Shown in pieces: positions 15,907-25,074 of a DNA stretch of 45,159 nt (position 1 is its first letter; every line of letters begins with the position of its first letter). The DNA comes from UBA1794 sp050946375. GTDB taxonomy: Bacteria > Bacteroidota > Bacteroidia > Bacteroidales > Bacteroidaceae. A model generated the notes under the pieces. That model saw only the letters and a program-made list of their open reading frames with translations, did no database searches and was not told the origin of the DNA. Made by a program: the position numbers and the translations under genes. The DNA is taken from assembly GCA_050946375.1 (NCBI GenBank), contig JBMNUT010000016.1, positions 1 to 45,159 of the forward strand, read 5' to 3'.

Positions 15907-17268
15907 ATGAAAAAGATAGCTTATTGTATAATACTATGTTGCAGTCTGCTTTTTCCTTTTGTCGGGAGTGTGGGGCAGACGGCTAAGAACGTAATTGACG
16001 AAGTGGTATGGGTCGTGGGCGATGAGGCTATATTTAAGTCAGAAATCGAGGATTATATCCGTACGGAACGGCTTCAGGGTAATGCTATTTCGGCAAATGA
16101 CTATTGTAAATATGCAGAGGATTTGGCTGTGCAGAAGCTGTTCCTTCATCAGGCTGAGCTGGATAGCGTGGAAGCAAACGAGGAATGGATTGCCATACAG
16201 GTCAATTACCGTTATGAAGATATGCTGAATTATTTCGGAACCGAAGAGAAGCTGTCTGAATATATGGGAAAGACACCTACGCAAATCAAGGAGAAGTTGC
16301 GCGAAGTTGAGCGTATGCGTTCCCGCATACTCTCGGTTCGTTCTACCATAGAAGACAAGGTTCATGTGACACCGGCCGAGGTGCGTAACTTCATGGACCA
16401 GCTCCCGGAAGACAGTATCCCCATGGTTCCGATGCGGGTTGAGGTACAGTTGCTGATGAAAGAGCCGGAGGTTCCGTTGGAAGAGATAGAGCGTGTAAAG
16501 GGAGAGCTTCGCGATTATACGGAGCGTATCAATAACGGAATGTCTTTTTCCTCTTTGGCAATTTTGTATTCGGAAGACCCCGAATCGGCACGCCGGGGTG
16601 GAGAAACCGGCTTAATCCCCCGGGCAGCTCTCGATCCGGCCTTTGCTTCGGTAGCTTTTGCCTTGCAGGACACGAAGAAAGTTTCTCAGATTGTGCAGTC
16701 TGAGTTTGGCTATCATATCATTCAGCTCATAGAAAAACGCGGAGACCGCATCAACTGCCGTCATATCCTGCGTATTCCCAAAGTCAGCGACGAGGAGCTG
16801 CAGTCCAATCTGTTCCGCCTTGATACGCTTGCCAATGACATTCGTCGTGGAAAGATATCCTTTGAGCAGGCTGTCGCTTTGCTGTCTGATGATAAAGATA
16901 CGCACATGAACAACGGTTTGATGCAGAATGCTCAAACGCAGACTTCACGCTTTGAAATGGATGAATTGCCGGTAGAGGTAGCGCGGGCTATTGAAAATAT
17001 GAATGTCAATGAAGTCTCTGCTCCTTTCCTTATGAAGAATTCCAAGGGACGTGACGTATGTGCAATCGTAAAGTTGAGGAACCGTATTCCCACTCACCGG
17101 GCTTCGATGTCTGAAGACTTCCAGTTGCTGCAGAATATCGTCCTGAATCGGCGCAAGGCGGAAGCCGTGAAGAAATGGATTGCCGAGAAACAGAAAACTA
17201 CTTTTGTTCATATCAGTGATAATTGGAAGCAGTGCGATTTCCAATATGAAGGTTGGCAAATTCGGTAA
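15907..17268 (+). CDS. SurA-like periplasmic chaperone/peptidylprolyl isomerase
   Basis: This 453-residue protein starts at ATG 15907 with a signal peptide (MKKIAYCIILCCSLLFPFVG). The chaperone domain begins NVIDEVVWVVGDEAIFKSEI, a SurA hallmark. A parvulin domain (MRVEVQLLMKEPEVP...SFSSLAILYSEDPESARRGG...VQSEFGYHIIQLIEKRG) is followed by a second, divergent one beginning RINCRHILRIPKVSD. SurA escorts beta-barrel proteins from the Sec translocon to the BAM complex. The stop codon is followed directly by the start of the OstA-like gene, with no gap, so the two are almost certainly co-translated. Confidence 0.88.
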   Translation: MKKIAYCIILCCSLLFPFVGSVGQTAKNVIDEVVWVVGDEAIFKSEIEDYIRTERLQGNAISANDYCKYAEDLAVQKLFLHQAELDSVEANEEWIAIQVNYRYEDMLNYFGTEEKLSEYMGKTPTQIKEKLREVERMRSRILSVRSTIEDKVHVTPAEVRNFMDQLPEDSIPMVPMRVEVQLLMKEPEVPLEEIERVKGELRDYTERINNGMSFSSLAILYSEDPESARRGGETGLIPRAALDPAFASVAFALQDTKKVSQIVQSEFGYHIIQLIEKRGDRINCRHILRIPKVSDEELQSNLFRLDTLANDIRRGKISFEQAVALLSDDKDTHMNNGLMQNAQTQTSRFEMDELPVEVARAIENMNVNEVSAPFLMKNSKGRDVCAIVKLRNRIPTHRASMSEDFQLLQNIVLNRRKAEAVKKWIAEKQKTTFVHISDNWKQCDFQYEGWQIR

Positions 17269-19089
17269 ATGAAAGTCGCTTTTCGTCCTTATAGCGTTTG
17301 TCTTTTCCTTTTGCTTTTTGTCGTGGGGCAAATAGGGTTTGTGCCTTGTGTACATGCTCAGGCAAAAAAGCAGGGGAAGAAGTCGAAAAATGAGGTTATT
17401 TACATACTGAATTCTGACGAGACACTTGCCAATGAACGTCTGTTGCCGGGTATTACCGTATTGAAAGGTAATGTCCGGCTTCGTCATGAAGGTATGGTCA
17501 TGGATTGCGACAGTGCTTATGTCGACGAAGCGGCCAATACATTCCAGGCCTTCAGTAATGTAGAAATGCACCAGGGCGATACGCTCCATATTTATGGCGA
17601 CTACCTTCAGTATAACGGTATTTTAGCTTTGGCCAAACTGCGCTATAACTGCAAGCTGATAAACCGGAATACAACTCTTCTGACCGATAGCCTGAATTAT
17701 GACCGTCTGTTCGATTTAGCTTATTATTTCGAAGGCGGAACCATGATGGACGACGTGAACGTGCTGACTTCCGAGCAGGGACAATACAATCTTTCGACCA
17801 AGGATTCCGAGTTCCGGTTCGACGTGAAGTTGGTAAATCCCCAATACACGATTGCTACCGACACGTTGCGTTACAATACAAGGAATGGCATAGCACGTAT
17901 CGTAGGCCCTTCGAAAATTGATAGCGATTCGAATCATATCATAGCCGATGCAGGCTGGTATAATTCACATACGGACGAATCGCAGTTAACTAATCGCCCC
18001 TTCCTGTATACCGACGATGGCCGGAAGTTGGAAGGCGATACGGTTTATTACAACCGGGAAGAGGGTTACAGCATAGCGCGCAAGAATGTTGTGGTTACCG
18101 ATTCGATTCGAAAGAATATCATAACGGGTGAGTATTGCTATTATAACGAGCGGATTGATTCAGTCCTGGTGACCGACCGTGCGCAAGTCATCGATTATTC
18201 GCAGGGCGACTCTATTTATCTTCATGGCGATACGCTGAAAGTGCGTACTTTCAATGTGGATACCGATTCCGCCTACCGTGAGACGTATGCCTATTACAAG
18301 GTGCGTCTTTACAAAAAAGACCTTCAGGCAGTCTGCGATTCCCTGTCTTTCAGCACGGTCGACAGCTGCATTCACATGTATCATGACCCGATTCTCTGGA
18401 GCAACGAGCAACAGCAGCTCGGAGAATATATCCATATCTATATGAATGACAGTACGATTGACTATATTCATATTGAAGGTCAGGCTTTGAGTGTGGAGCG
18501 AAAAGACTCAGTCCACTACAATCAGGTTTCCGGACGGGAAATGTGGTATTATTTCGTGGCGGGTGCTTTGCAGAAAATAGACGTGGTGGGAAATGTATTG
18601 ATTCGCTATTATCCCGAAGACAGCGATATGAATATGATCGGGATGAACGAATCGACCACTTCAAAGTTCTATATATGGATTAATGACAACAAGATTCATC
18701 GGATGAAGATGGAAGGTGCTTCCAAAGGCATCTTGCATCCGATGGCCATGATACCGCCAGGCAAATTATATCTGGAGAACTTCGGTTGGTTCGATTATGT
18801 GCGGCCTACGGGTCCGGAAGATATATTTGACTGGCGCCCGAAGAAACGGGGAACTGAGTTGCAGTATCGCAGCCGCCGTACCAGTCCCTTGCCTAACCGC
18901 GGGCTTCAGTTTGGTTCGGCGCAGAGTGAGCCTTCGGCTGAAGAAGAAAAGCCGGTCGCTTCGCAAGAAGAAGCAGCGCCGGATGCCGATAAGGCGGAAG
19001 CCGAAACGGTTTCTTCCGACGCGGGAGATGCGTCCTCTGTTTCTTTGCCTGCTGAGGAAGAAGCGGTTCCTCAGGAAAAAACGGAGTAA
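17269..19089 (+). CDS. OstA-like (LptA/LptD N-terminal type) envelope protein
   Basis: This 606-residue protein has a signal peptide (MKVAFRPYSVCLFLLLFVVG...CVHA). It contains repeated OstA-type beta-jellyroll strands: ITVLKGNVRLRHEGMVMDCD, FSNVEMHQGDTLHIYGDYL, SKIDSDSNHIIADAGWYN and RKNVVVTDSIRKNII. In the LptA/LptD family this fold shields lipopolysaccharide crossing the periplasm. No C-terminal LptD barrel is present. The C-terminal 70 residues are low-complexity and acidic (EEEKPVASQEEAAPDADKAE). It is placed between a SurA-like chaperone and mutL, 6 bases before the latter. A role in LPS transport is inferred from the fold and position. Confidence 0.82.
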   Translation: MKVAFRPYSVCLFLLLFVVGQIGFVPCVHAQAKKQGKKSKNEVIYILNSDETLANERLLPGITVLKGNVRLRHEGMVMDCDSAYVDEAANTFQAFSNVEMHQGDTLHIYGDYLQYNGILALAKLRYNCKLINRNTTLLTDSLNYDRLFDLAYYFEGGTMMDDVNVLTSEQGQYNLSTKDSEFRFDVKLVNPQYTIATDTLRYNTRNGIARIVGPSKIDSDSNHIIADAGWYNSHTDESQLTNRPFLYTDDGRKLEGDTVYYNREEGYSIARKNVVVTDSIRKNIITGEYCYYNERIDSVLVTDRAQVIDYSQGDSIYLHGDTLKVRTFNVDTDSAYRETYAYYKVRLYKKDLQAVCDSLSFSTVDSCIHMYHDPILWSNEQQQLGEYIHIYMNDSTIDYIHIEGQALSVERKDSVHYNQVSGREMWYYFVAGALQKIDVVGNVLIRYYPEDSDMNMIGMNESTTSKFYIWINDNKIHRMKMEGASKGILHPMAMIPPGKLYLENFGWFDYVRPTGPEDIFDWRPKKRGTELQYRSRRTSPLPNRGLQFGSAQSEPSAEEEKPVASQEEAAPDADKAEAETVSSDAGDASSVSLPAEEEAVPQEKTE

Positions 19090-19095
19090 ATCTAT

Positions 19096-21018
19096 ATGAG
19101 CGATATTATACGTCTTCTTCCCGATTCCGTGGCCAATCAGATTGCTGCGGGGGAAGTAATTCAGCGTCCGGCTTCTGTGATTAAGGAGTTGGTTGAAAAC
19201 TCCATCGATGCCGGCGCTACAGAAATTGATATTTTGTTGCTTGATGCCGGGCGTACCTTGATACAGGTCATCGACAACGGGAAAGGAATGTCGCAGACTG
19301 ACGCCCGCTTGTCTTTTGAGCGGCATGCCACTTCCAAGATTCATCAGGCCGACGATTTGTTTGCTCTTACCACCATGGGCTTCCGTGGCGAGGCGCTGGC
19401 TTCGATTGCCGCAGTAGCACAGGTCGAGCTTCAGACCCGTACGCCCGATGAAGAAGTCGGTACGCTGATTGAGTTGGCCGCTTCCAAGGTGGTACGTCAG
19501 GAGGTAGTCTCTTGTCCGCAAGGGGCGAATTTCTCGGTGAAGAATCTTTTCTACAATGTTCCGGCCCGGCGTAAGTTTTTGAAATCCAACCATACGGAAA
19601 TGGGGCATATACTGGCCGAATTTCAACGTATCGTGCTGGTCCATCCGGACATCTCTTTCCGTATGTTGTCTAACGAGGAGGAACTGTTTCGGCTGCCTCC
19701 CGTCAATTTGCGCCAACGCATTCTCCAGCTGTTCGGCAAACGCCTGAACCAACAGCTGTTGCCGGTAGAGGCCGAGACTTCTTTGGTGTCGGTCAAAGGT
19801 TTCATAGGCAAGCCGGATTCTGCCAAGAAGAAGGGGGCGCAGACCTATTTCTTCGCCAATAACCGGTTCATGCGCCATCCTTATTTTCACAAGGCCGTGA
19901 TGGAGGCGTACAATCATTTGATACCCGAGGGCGAGCAGGTTCCTTATTTTCTCTATCTGATGGTGCCTCCTTCCGACATCGACGTGAATATCCACCCGAC
20001 GAAGACGGAGATAAAGTTTGAAAACGAAGTCCCCATCTGGCAAATATTGCTGGCCGCCGTGAAAGAGGCTTTGGGAAAATACGAGTTGGTCCCTACGATT
20101 GATTTCGATACGGCCGACAAGCCCGATATTCCCGCATTGCAGACGCCCGATTTCTCGCGCGGTCCGGTTCATGAGCCGGTGGTCAGTTTCGACCCGTCAT
20201 ACAATCCTTTCCAAACGTCCGGTTCGCATGCGGGTAAGAGTGTGCCCAAGAATTGGGAGAAACTGTATGAAGCACCATCTTCCAAAGGTGGGGCAGATTT
20301 GCCTGTCGGCGGTCAGATTATTCCTTCCCGCATGACGCTGGAGGCAACTTCCTTCCCCGACGATTTGCCTCAGGACGAGCCCGAATCACAGACTTCCCTG
20401 TTTGCCTCGTCGGCTTCAGCCTCTACTCATGCTTCGGCACCGGAGCCCGGTTATAAACCCTTTCAGCTGAAAGGGCATTATGTGCTGGTATCGGTGAAGT
20501 CCGGCTTGATGCTTATCGACCAGCGGCGGGCGCATATTCGCATATTGTTCAATCGCTATATTGTCCAGTTAGCCAACCGCCAGAGCAACGGACAGCGGCT
20601 TTTGTTTCCGGAAATAGTGGAGCTTTCGCCCGAAGAGGAAGCGGCGCTAAAGGCTATCTTGCCGGATTTGAGCGGACTGGGCTTCGATATTGCTCCGATG
20701 GGTGGGGGAAGCTATGCTGTCCATGCCGTGCCGGCTGAGACGGATGGCGCGATTTCTGCGCCGCCTTCCCGACTGGTGCCCGACTTGATTCATGTCTCTA
20801 TGGAGCGGGGCGCAAGTCTTCAGCATGGGGTCCAGTACGAACTTGCCTTGACGCTGGCCCGTTCTTCGGCATTGGTCTATGGGCAGGCTTTGTCGGCGGA
20901 AGAGATGACGCATCTGGTCGATGCGTTATTCCAGTGTCCGGACTGTAATTATACGCCCGATGGCCGTCCGGTTTTCGTCATTTTGCGCGAGGAGGAGTTG
21001 GAACGCATGTTCCGTTGA
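19096..21018 (+). CDS. mutL: DNA mismatch repair protein MutL
   Basis: This 640-residue protein has an N-terminal GHKL ATPase with RLLPDSVANQIAAGEV, ELVENSIDAGAT, DNGKGM and TMGFRGEALASIA, all intact. A variable linker (about residues 335-450) leads to the C-terminal dimerisation domain. That domain lacks the usual endonuclease signature: the DQHA(x)2E site reads DQRRAHIR, the ACR Cys is replaced in SSALVYGQAL, and CPHGRP reads TPDGRP. QRLLFP remains. The protein may therefore act as a matchmaker without nicking activity, as E. coli MutL does. This could be a lineage-wide trait. It is the last gene of the guaB-to-mutL run. Confidence 0.95.
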   Translation: MSDIIRLLPDSVANQIAAGEVIQRPASVIKELVENSIDAGATEIDILLLDAGRTLIQVIDNGKGMSQTDARLSFERHATSKIHQADDLFALTTMGFRGEALASIAAVAQVELQTRTPDEEVGTLIELAASKVVRQEVVSCPQGANFSVKNLFYNVPARRKFLKSNHTEMGHILAEFQRIVLVHPDISFRMLSNEEELFRLPPVNLRQRILQLFGKRLNQQLLPVEAETSLVSVKGFIGKPDSAKKKGAQTYFFANNRFMRHPYFHKAVMEAYNHLIPEGEQVPYFLYLMVPPSDIDVNIHPTKTEIKFENEVPIWQILLAAVKEALGKYELVPTIDFDTADKPDIPALQTPDFSRGPVHEPVVSFDPSYNPFQTSGSHAGKSVPKNWEKLYEAPSSKGGADLPVGGQIIPSRMTLEATSFPDDLPQDEPESQTSLFASSASASTHASAPEPGYKPFQLKGHYVLVSVKSGLMLIDQRRAHIRILFNRYIVQLANRQSNGQRLLFPEIVELSPEEEAALKAILPDLSGLGFDIAPMGGGSYAVHAVPAETDGAISAPPSRLVPDLIHVSMERGASLQHGVQYELALTLARSSALVYGQALSAEEMTHLVDALFQCPDCNYTPDGRPVFVILREEELERMFR

Positions 21019-21049
21019 GCCGTTGGCCGTATAGAGTGATAGAAGAAAA

Positions 21050-21089
21050 GCGGTGCGTCAGATGATTTGTTCTGGCGCACCGCTTTTTT
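21050..21089 (+). terminator. Rho-independent terminator after mutL
   Basis: GCGGTGCG (21050-21057) pairs with CGCACCGC (21076-21083), an 8-bp GC-rich stem followed by TTTTTT. Confidence 0.85.
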
Positions 21090-21129
21090 ATGTGTTTGCC
21101 CCCTCTTGATGCAGCGGATGGGGGAGTAT

Positions 21130-21161
21130 AAAAAAACAGGGCCGCCGTGCGGGCGACCCTG
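21130..21161 (-). terminator. Rho-independent terminator after gapA
   Basis: On the minus strand CAGGGTCGCC and GGCGGCCCTG form a 10-bp stem with one G-U pair and a 5-base loop, followed by a run of seven T. It is separate from the mutL terminator facing it. Confidence 0.85.
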
Positions 21162-21208
21162 ATGGAAAGAAATTATTTCAGAATAAGTTCTTCTTGTTTT
21201 TCTTTCTC

Positions 21209-22219
21209 TTAGGCGTTTACAGAAGCCATGTGTGCGATGAGATCGAGCACTTTGTTGGAGTAGCCGATTTCGTTGTCGTACCAAGAAACGACCTTAACGA
21301 AGGTATCGGTGAGGTATACACCAGCGTTAGCGTCGAAGATAGAAGTCAGCGTGCAGCCCAGGAAGTCGGAAGAAACGACAGCATCCTCGGTGTAGCCGAG
21401 TACGCCTTTGAGTTCGCCTTCAGATGCTTCTTTCATAGCAGCGCAGATAGCCTCTTTGGTAGCGGGCTTAGCCAAGTTAACAGTCAGGTCTACTACGGAT
21501 ACATCCAGAGTCGGAACACGCATGGAGATACCGGTCAGTTTGCCGTTCAGTTCGGGGATAACCTTACCTACAGCCTTAGCAGCACCGGTAGAAGAGGGGA
21601 TGATGTTGCCGGAAGCAGCACGGCCACCGCGCCAGTCTTTCATAGAAGGACCGTCAACCGTCTTCTGAGTAGCGGTCGTAGAGTGTACGGTAGTCATCAA
21701 ACCGTTTACGATACCGAATTTGTCGTTCAGCACTTTTGCGATCGGAGCCAAGCAGTTGGTCGTGCAAGAAGCGTTGGAAACGAATTGAGTGCCTTTAACA
21801 TAGGTCTTCTCGTTTACGCCGCATACGAACATGGGGGTGTCGTCCTTGGAAGGAGCGGACATAACTACGTATTTAGCACCAGCGTCGATGTGAGCCTGAG
21901 CTTTTTCTTTCGTGAGGAACAAGCCGGTAGATTCAACAACGTATTCAGCGCCTACTTCGTTCCATTTCAAATCAGCCGGGTTACGCTCTGCGGTTACGCG
22001 GATGGATTTGCCGTTTACGATGAGTTGGCTCTTTTCTACGTCAGCTTCGATCGTACCGTCGAATTTGCCGTGCATCGTGTCGTACTTCAGCATGTATGCC
22101 AAGTAGTCAACCGGGCAAAGGTCGTTAATACCTACAATCTGAATGTCGTTTCTCTTTTGAGCTGCACGGAAAACGAAACGTCCGATGCGGCCAAATCCGT
22201 TAATACCTACTTTAATCAT
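21209..22219 (-). CDS. gapA: Type I glyceraldehyde-3-phosphate dehydrogenase
   Basis: This 336-residue enzyme converts glyceraldehyde 3-phosphate to 1,3-bisphosphoglycerate in glycolysis. The start is ATG 22219 (MIKVGINGFGRIGRFVF), the usual N-terminal NAD-binding motif; the upstream frame extension adds non-homologous sequence. The catalytic Cys lies in VSNASCTTNCLAPIAK, the partner His in the TTVHSTTATQ segment, and the C-terminus SWYDNEIGYSNKVLDL is canonical. Codon use is strongly biased, as expected for a highly expressed gene. It is convergent with mutL and divergent from guaA. A long open frame on the opposite strand is only a shadow of this codon bias. Confidence 0.97.
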   Translation of the reverse strand: MIKVGINGFGRIGRFVFRAAQKRNDIQIVGINDLCPVDYLAYMLKYDTMHGKFDGTIEADVEKSQLIVNGKSIRVTAERNPADLKWNEVGAEYVVESTGLFLTKEKAQAHIDAGAKYVVMSAPSKDDTPMFVCGVNEKTYVKGTQFVSNASCTTNCLAPIAKVLNDKFGIVNGLMTTVHSTTATQKTVDGPSMKDWRGGRAASGNIIPSSTGAAKAVGKVIPELNGKLTGISMRVPTLDVSVVDLTVNLAKPATKEAICAAMKEASEGELKGVLGYTEDAVVSSDFLGCTLTSIFDANAGVYLTDTFVKVVSWYDNEIGYSNKVLDLIAHMASVNA

Positions 22220-22316
22220 TTTACTTAGATGTTTATTGGGTTGGTTTATAATGTGTGTTTTAGCTTTGTCTGCTTTCGGCATGTTTTTCCGAAAAACTTA
22301 TTGTTCTAAGTCGGTG

Positions 22317-22324
22317 CAAAAGTA
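22317..22324 (-). promoter_or_regulatory. Predicted -7 element for gapA
   Basis: On the minus strand TACTTTTG fits TAnnTTTG, giving a leader of about 90 bases. The guaA -7 element on the other strand lies only 12 bases away, so the two divergent promoters overlap. Confidence 0.5.
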
Positions 22325-22336
22325 GAAAATAAAATC

Positions 22337-22344
22337 TATATTTG
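22337..22344 (+). promoter_or_regulatory. Predicted -7 element for guaA
   Basis: TATATTTG fits TAnnTTTG. Transcription from here would give a leader of about 240 bases before guaA. Confidence 0.5.
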
Positions 22345-22593
22345 CGTCGTTTTCCTTTGAAAAAAATAGGTTGCGGGGAACGAAAATGATTTTTCCTTTG
22401 CCTTGTTGCAATTCAATTGCAGGCAGGAAGCTCCGGCCGGGGCTGTGGATTTTTCTCCGTGGGAGCACACGGACGGCGTTTTTCCTGCAAGCCTTTTTGG
22501 GAAAAGTCTTGCTGCTTTTCCCGATTTCCCTTGCAGCTTTTTGTCTGTTCCCGGGAAGCCTTTTTTCGGAATGAATTTACTATTATTTGAAAT
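22345..22593 (+). promoter_or_regulatory. Hairpin-rich guaA leader, possible attenuator
   Basis: Successive structures can be read: TGCAATT-C-AATTGCA; AGCTCC-GGCC-GGGGCT followed by GTGGATTTTT; TCCGT-loop-ACGGA followed by CGGCGTTTTT; GCAAGCCTTTT-TGGG-AAAAGTCTTGC; and TTCCCGGGAA followed by GCCTTTTTT. Several hairpin-plus-T-run units ahead of a purine-synthesis gene suggest conditional termination. No purine-riboswitch core was recognised. Confidence 0.4.
22486..22548 (+). repeat. GCAAG...CTTGC intergenic hairpin repeat, copy B
   Basis: TGCAAGCCTTTTTGGGAAAA then GTCTTGCTGCTTTTCCC aligns with copies A and C. It has the most perfect stem of the three (GCAAG-C-CTTTT / AAAAG-T-CTTGC, loop TGGG). 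It lies inside the guaA leader. Confidence 0.65.
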
Positions 22594-24117
22594 ATGCAAG
22601 AGAAGTTTATTATTTTGGATTATGGTTCGCAGACTACGCAGCTCATCGGGCGGCGGTTGCGCGAGCTGAACGTGTATTGTGAGATTGTACCTTACAATAA
22701 ATTTCCGCAGGGCGATCCCGAGGTGAAGGGGGTGATTCTGTCGGGCAGTCCTTTCTCTGTCTATGACGAGCGGGCTTTCAAGACGGATTTGTCCCTCATT
22801 AGAGGTAAGTACCCCATTCTGGGCATTTGCTACGGAGCGCAGTTCATTGCCTATACGCTGGGCGGGACGGTGGAGCCGGCCGGTAGCCGTGAGTACGGAC
22901 GGGCTAATCTGAGCACCATATCGGCCGACAGTAAACTGCTGAAAGGGCTGAGCCCCAACTCGCAGGTGTGGATGAGCCACGGCGATACGATTACGTCGCT
23001 TCCCGAGGGCTTCAGCGTGATTGCTTCTACCGACGAGGTGAAGGTGGCTGCTTATCAGTCCGACAGCGAGCCGATTTGGGGCGTGCAGTTCCATCCGGAG
23101 GTATATCATACGACGGAGGGGACCACTCTTTTGCGTAATTTCGTGGTAGACATCTGCGGATGTACGCAGAGCTGGACGCCGGATTCCTTTATCGAGACGA
23201 CGGTCGAGGAGCTGCGCAACGAGCTGGGCAACGACAAGGTGGTGCTCGGCTTGAGCGGCGGTGTGGACAGTTCGGTAGCGGCTGTGCTGCTGAATAAGGC
23301 GATAGGAAAGAATCTGACGTGTATCTTCGTAGACCACGGTTTGCTGCGCAAGAATGAATTCCACGAAGTGATGCGCGACTACGAAAGCCTGGGGCTGAAC
23401 GTAATCGGGGTGGATGCCAGCGAAAAATTCTTTACCGAGCTCAAAGGTGTGACCGATCCGGAGAAAAAGCGTAAGATTATCGGAAAGGGATTCATCGATG
23501 TGTTCGAAGCGGAGGCGCGCAAACTGACCGACGTGAAGTGGCTGGCGCAGGGAACGATTTACCCCGACCGCATCGAGAGCCTCTCCATTACGGGCATGGT
23601 GATTAAGAGCCACCACAACGTAGGCGGGCTTCCCGAGAAGATGAACCTGAAGATATGCGAGCCGCTGAAGTGGCTCTTCAAGGATGAGGTGCGCCGCGTG
23701 GGCCGTACGCTCCACATGCCGGAAAATCTGATTGCCCGCCATCCTTTCCCCGGACCGGGACTGGCTGTGCGTATCCTGGGCGACATCACCCGCGAGAAGG
23801 TGCAGATTCTTCAGGAAGCCGACCATATATTTATACAAGGTTTGCGCGACTGGGGGCTCTACGACCAGGTATGGCAGGCAGGGGTCATTCTTCTGCCCGT
23901 TCAGAGTGTCGGCGTGATGGGCGACGAGCGCACTTACGAGCGTGCCGTGGCTCTGCGTGCCGTGACGAGTACGGATGCCATGACGGCCGACTGGGCCCGT
24001 CTGCCTTACGATTTCCTGGCCAAGGTCAGCAATGAAATCATCAACAAGGTGAAAGGCGTGAACCGAGTGACATACGATATCTCCTCCAAGCCGCCTTCCA
24101 CAATCGAGTGGGAATAA
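22594..24117 (+). CDS. guaA: GMP synthase (glutamine-hydrolysing)
   Basis: This 507-residue enzyme aminates XMP to GMP using glutamine and ATP. The N-terminal glutaminase has the nucleophile in PILGICYGAQFIAY and the partner His/Glu in VQFHPEVYHT. The ATP pyrophosphatase P-loop is LGLSGGVDSSVAAVLL, and the C-terminal dimerisation domain ends YDISSKPPSTIEWE, as in nearly all GuaA. Length is normal. It is transcribed alone between its long leader and a strong terminator. guaB lies about 10 kb upstream on the same strand. Confidence 0.97.
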   Translation: MQEKFIILDYGSQTTQLIGRRLRELNVYCEIVPYNKFPQGDPEVKGVILSGSPFSVYDERAFKTDLSLIRGKYPILGICYGAQFIAYTLGGTVEPAGSREYGRANLSTISADSKLLKGLSPNSQVWMSHGDTITSLPEGFSVIASTDEVKVAAYQSDSEPIWGVQFHPEVYHTTEGTTLLRNFVVDICGCTQSWTPDSFIETTVEELRNELGNDKVVLGLSGGVDSSVAAVLLNKAIGKNLTCIFVDHGLLRKNEFHEVMRDYESLGLNVIGVDASEKFFTELKGVTDPEKKRKIIGKGFIDVFEAEARKLTDVKWLAQGTIYPDRIESLSITGMVIKSHHNVGGLPEKMNLKICEPLKWLFKDEVRRVGRTLHMPENLIARHPFPGPGLAVRILGDITREKVQILQEADHIFIQGLRDWGLYDQVWQAGVILLPVQSVGVMGDERTYERAVALRAVTSTDAMTADWARLPYDFLAKVSNEIINKVKGVNRVTYDISSKPPSTIEWE

Positions 24118-24206
24118 TTGAAAAATGCGAACATCTCGTTCCAAAGCCGATAGCGAAGTTGCAAGAATGCGGCAGGGCTATCGGCTGAATGAGAAGCAAT
24201 AAAAAG

Positions 24207-24249
24207 CGTCCGGCTTCAAGCAAACCTTGAAGCCGGACGTCATTTTTTC
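24207..24249. terminator. Bidirectional terminator between guaA and the RluA gene
   Basis: GTCCGGCTTCAAG (24208-24220) pairs perfectly with CTTGAAGCCGGAC (24226-24238) over 13 bp with loop CAAAC. A-rich sequence precedes it and ATTTTTT follows it, so it can serve both converging genes. Confidence 0.93.
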
Positions 24250-24350
24250 AGTGTCGGTGCATCGTCTTTCCTTGTCGGTGGCGTAGGGCTCTGGATGGAG
24301 CTTTGCGCGTATGAGCGAGGGGTGAAGATGCGTGGGGAGGGAGAAGACGG

Positions 24351-25034
24351 TCAGTCTGTCTCTTTTGGAGCCAGCAAACTCCACAATTTCTCGTTCGCCG
24401 GGGTAGGGGCCACGAGGTATAGTTCCTGCTGGCTGACGGGGTGTATGAACTTTGCCGAGCGCGAATGGAGCGAGATGCCGCCGTCTGGATTCGACCGCGG
24501 ATAGCCATACTTCAAGTCGCCCTTGATGGGGCAGCCTATCTTGGCCAACTGGCAGCGAATTTGATGGTGGCGGCCCGTCAGCAACTCTATCTCCAGCAGA
24601 TAGTAACGCTCCGAATGGCTCAGGAGCCGATAGCGTAAAACCGCTTTTTTGCTGCCGGGCATTTCCCGTGTGTGGGCATAGCTCTTGTTTTTCTGCTCGT
24701 TGCGTGTGAGCCAATGCGTCAGTTCCCCGGCTTCGGCAGGGGGACGGTTTTTCACGATGGCCCAGTACGTTTTCCTGATTCCCCCCGTGCGGAACAGCTC
24801 GTTCATGCGGGCCAGCGCTTTGCTCGTTCGGGCAAAGATGACCAGTCCGCTTACCGGGCGGTCCAACCGGTGGGGAATGCCGATGAAGACGTTCCCCGGC
24901 TTGGCATAGCGTTCCTTGACGTATGCTTTCACTTGCTCCGAGAGCGGTGTGTCGCCCGTCTTGTCGCCCTGCACGATTTCCGAGCATGTCTTGCTGACGG
25001 CTATCAGGTGGTTATCCTCGTAGATGACTTCCAT
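24351..25034 (-). CDS. RluA-family RNA pseudouridine synthase
   Basis: This 227-residue protein has the RluA catalytic motif PHRLDRPVSGLVIFART (catalytic Asp58), the LLTGRHHQIRCQLA motif and the conserved start VIYEDNHLIAVSK. It lacks an S4 domain, as many short RluA-type enzymes do. The family isomerises uridine in rRNA or tRNA; the target site cannot be predicted. The gene follows fabG by 40 bases and is probably in the same transcript. It ends close to the bidirectional terminator. Confidence 0.9.
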   Translation of the reverse strand: MEVIYEDNHLIAVSKTCSEIVQGDKTGDTPLSEQVKAYVKERYAKPGNVFIGIPHRLDRPVSGLVIFARTSKALARMNELFRTGGIRKTYWAIVKNRPPAEAGELTHWLTRNEQKNKSYAHTREMPGSKKAVLRYRLLSHSERYYLLEIELLTGRHHQIRCQLAKIGCPIKGDLKYGYPRSNPDGGISLHSRSAKFIHPVSQQELYLVAPTPANEKLWSLLAPKETD

Positions 25035-25074
25035 GTCGTTCCTCCGACCGGCTGTTTTCCTTACGGTCTCTCTT

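Noticed and set aside
21194..22228. 344-residue plus-strand open frame opposite gapA
   Set aside because: It mirrors the biased codon use of gapA and has no recognisable domain.
22345..22593. Purine riboswitch ahead of guaA
   Set aside because: The conserved purine-aptamer core sequences were not found, although the leader does fold.
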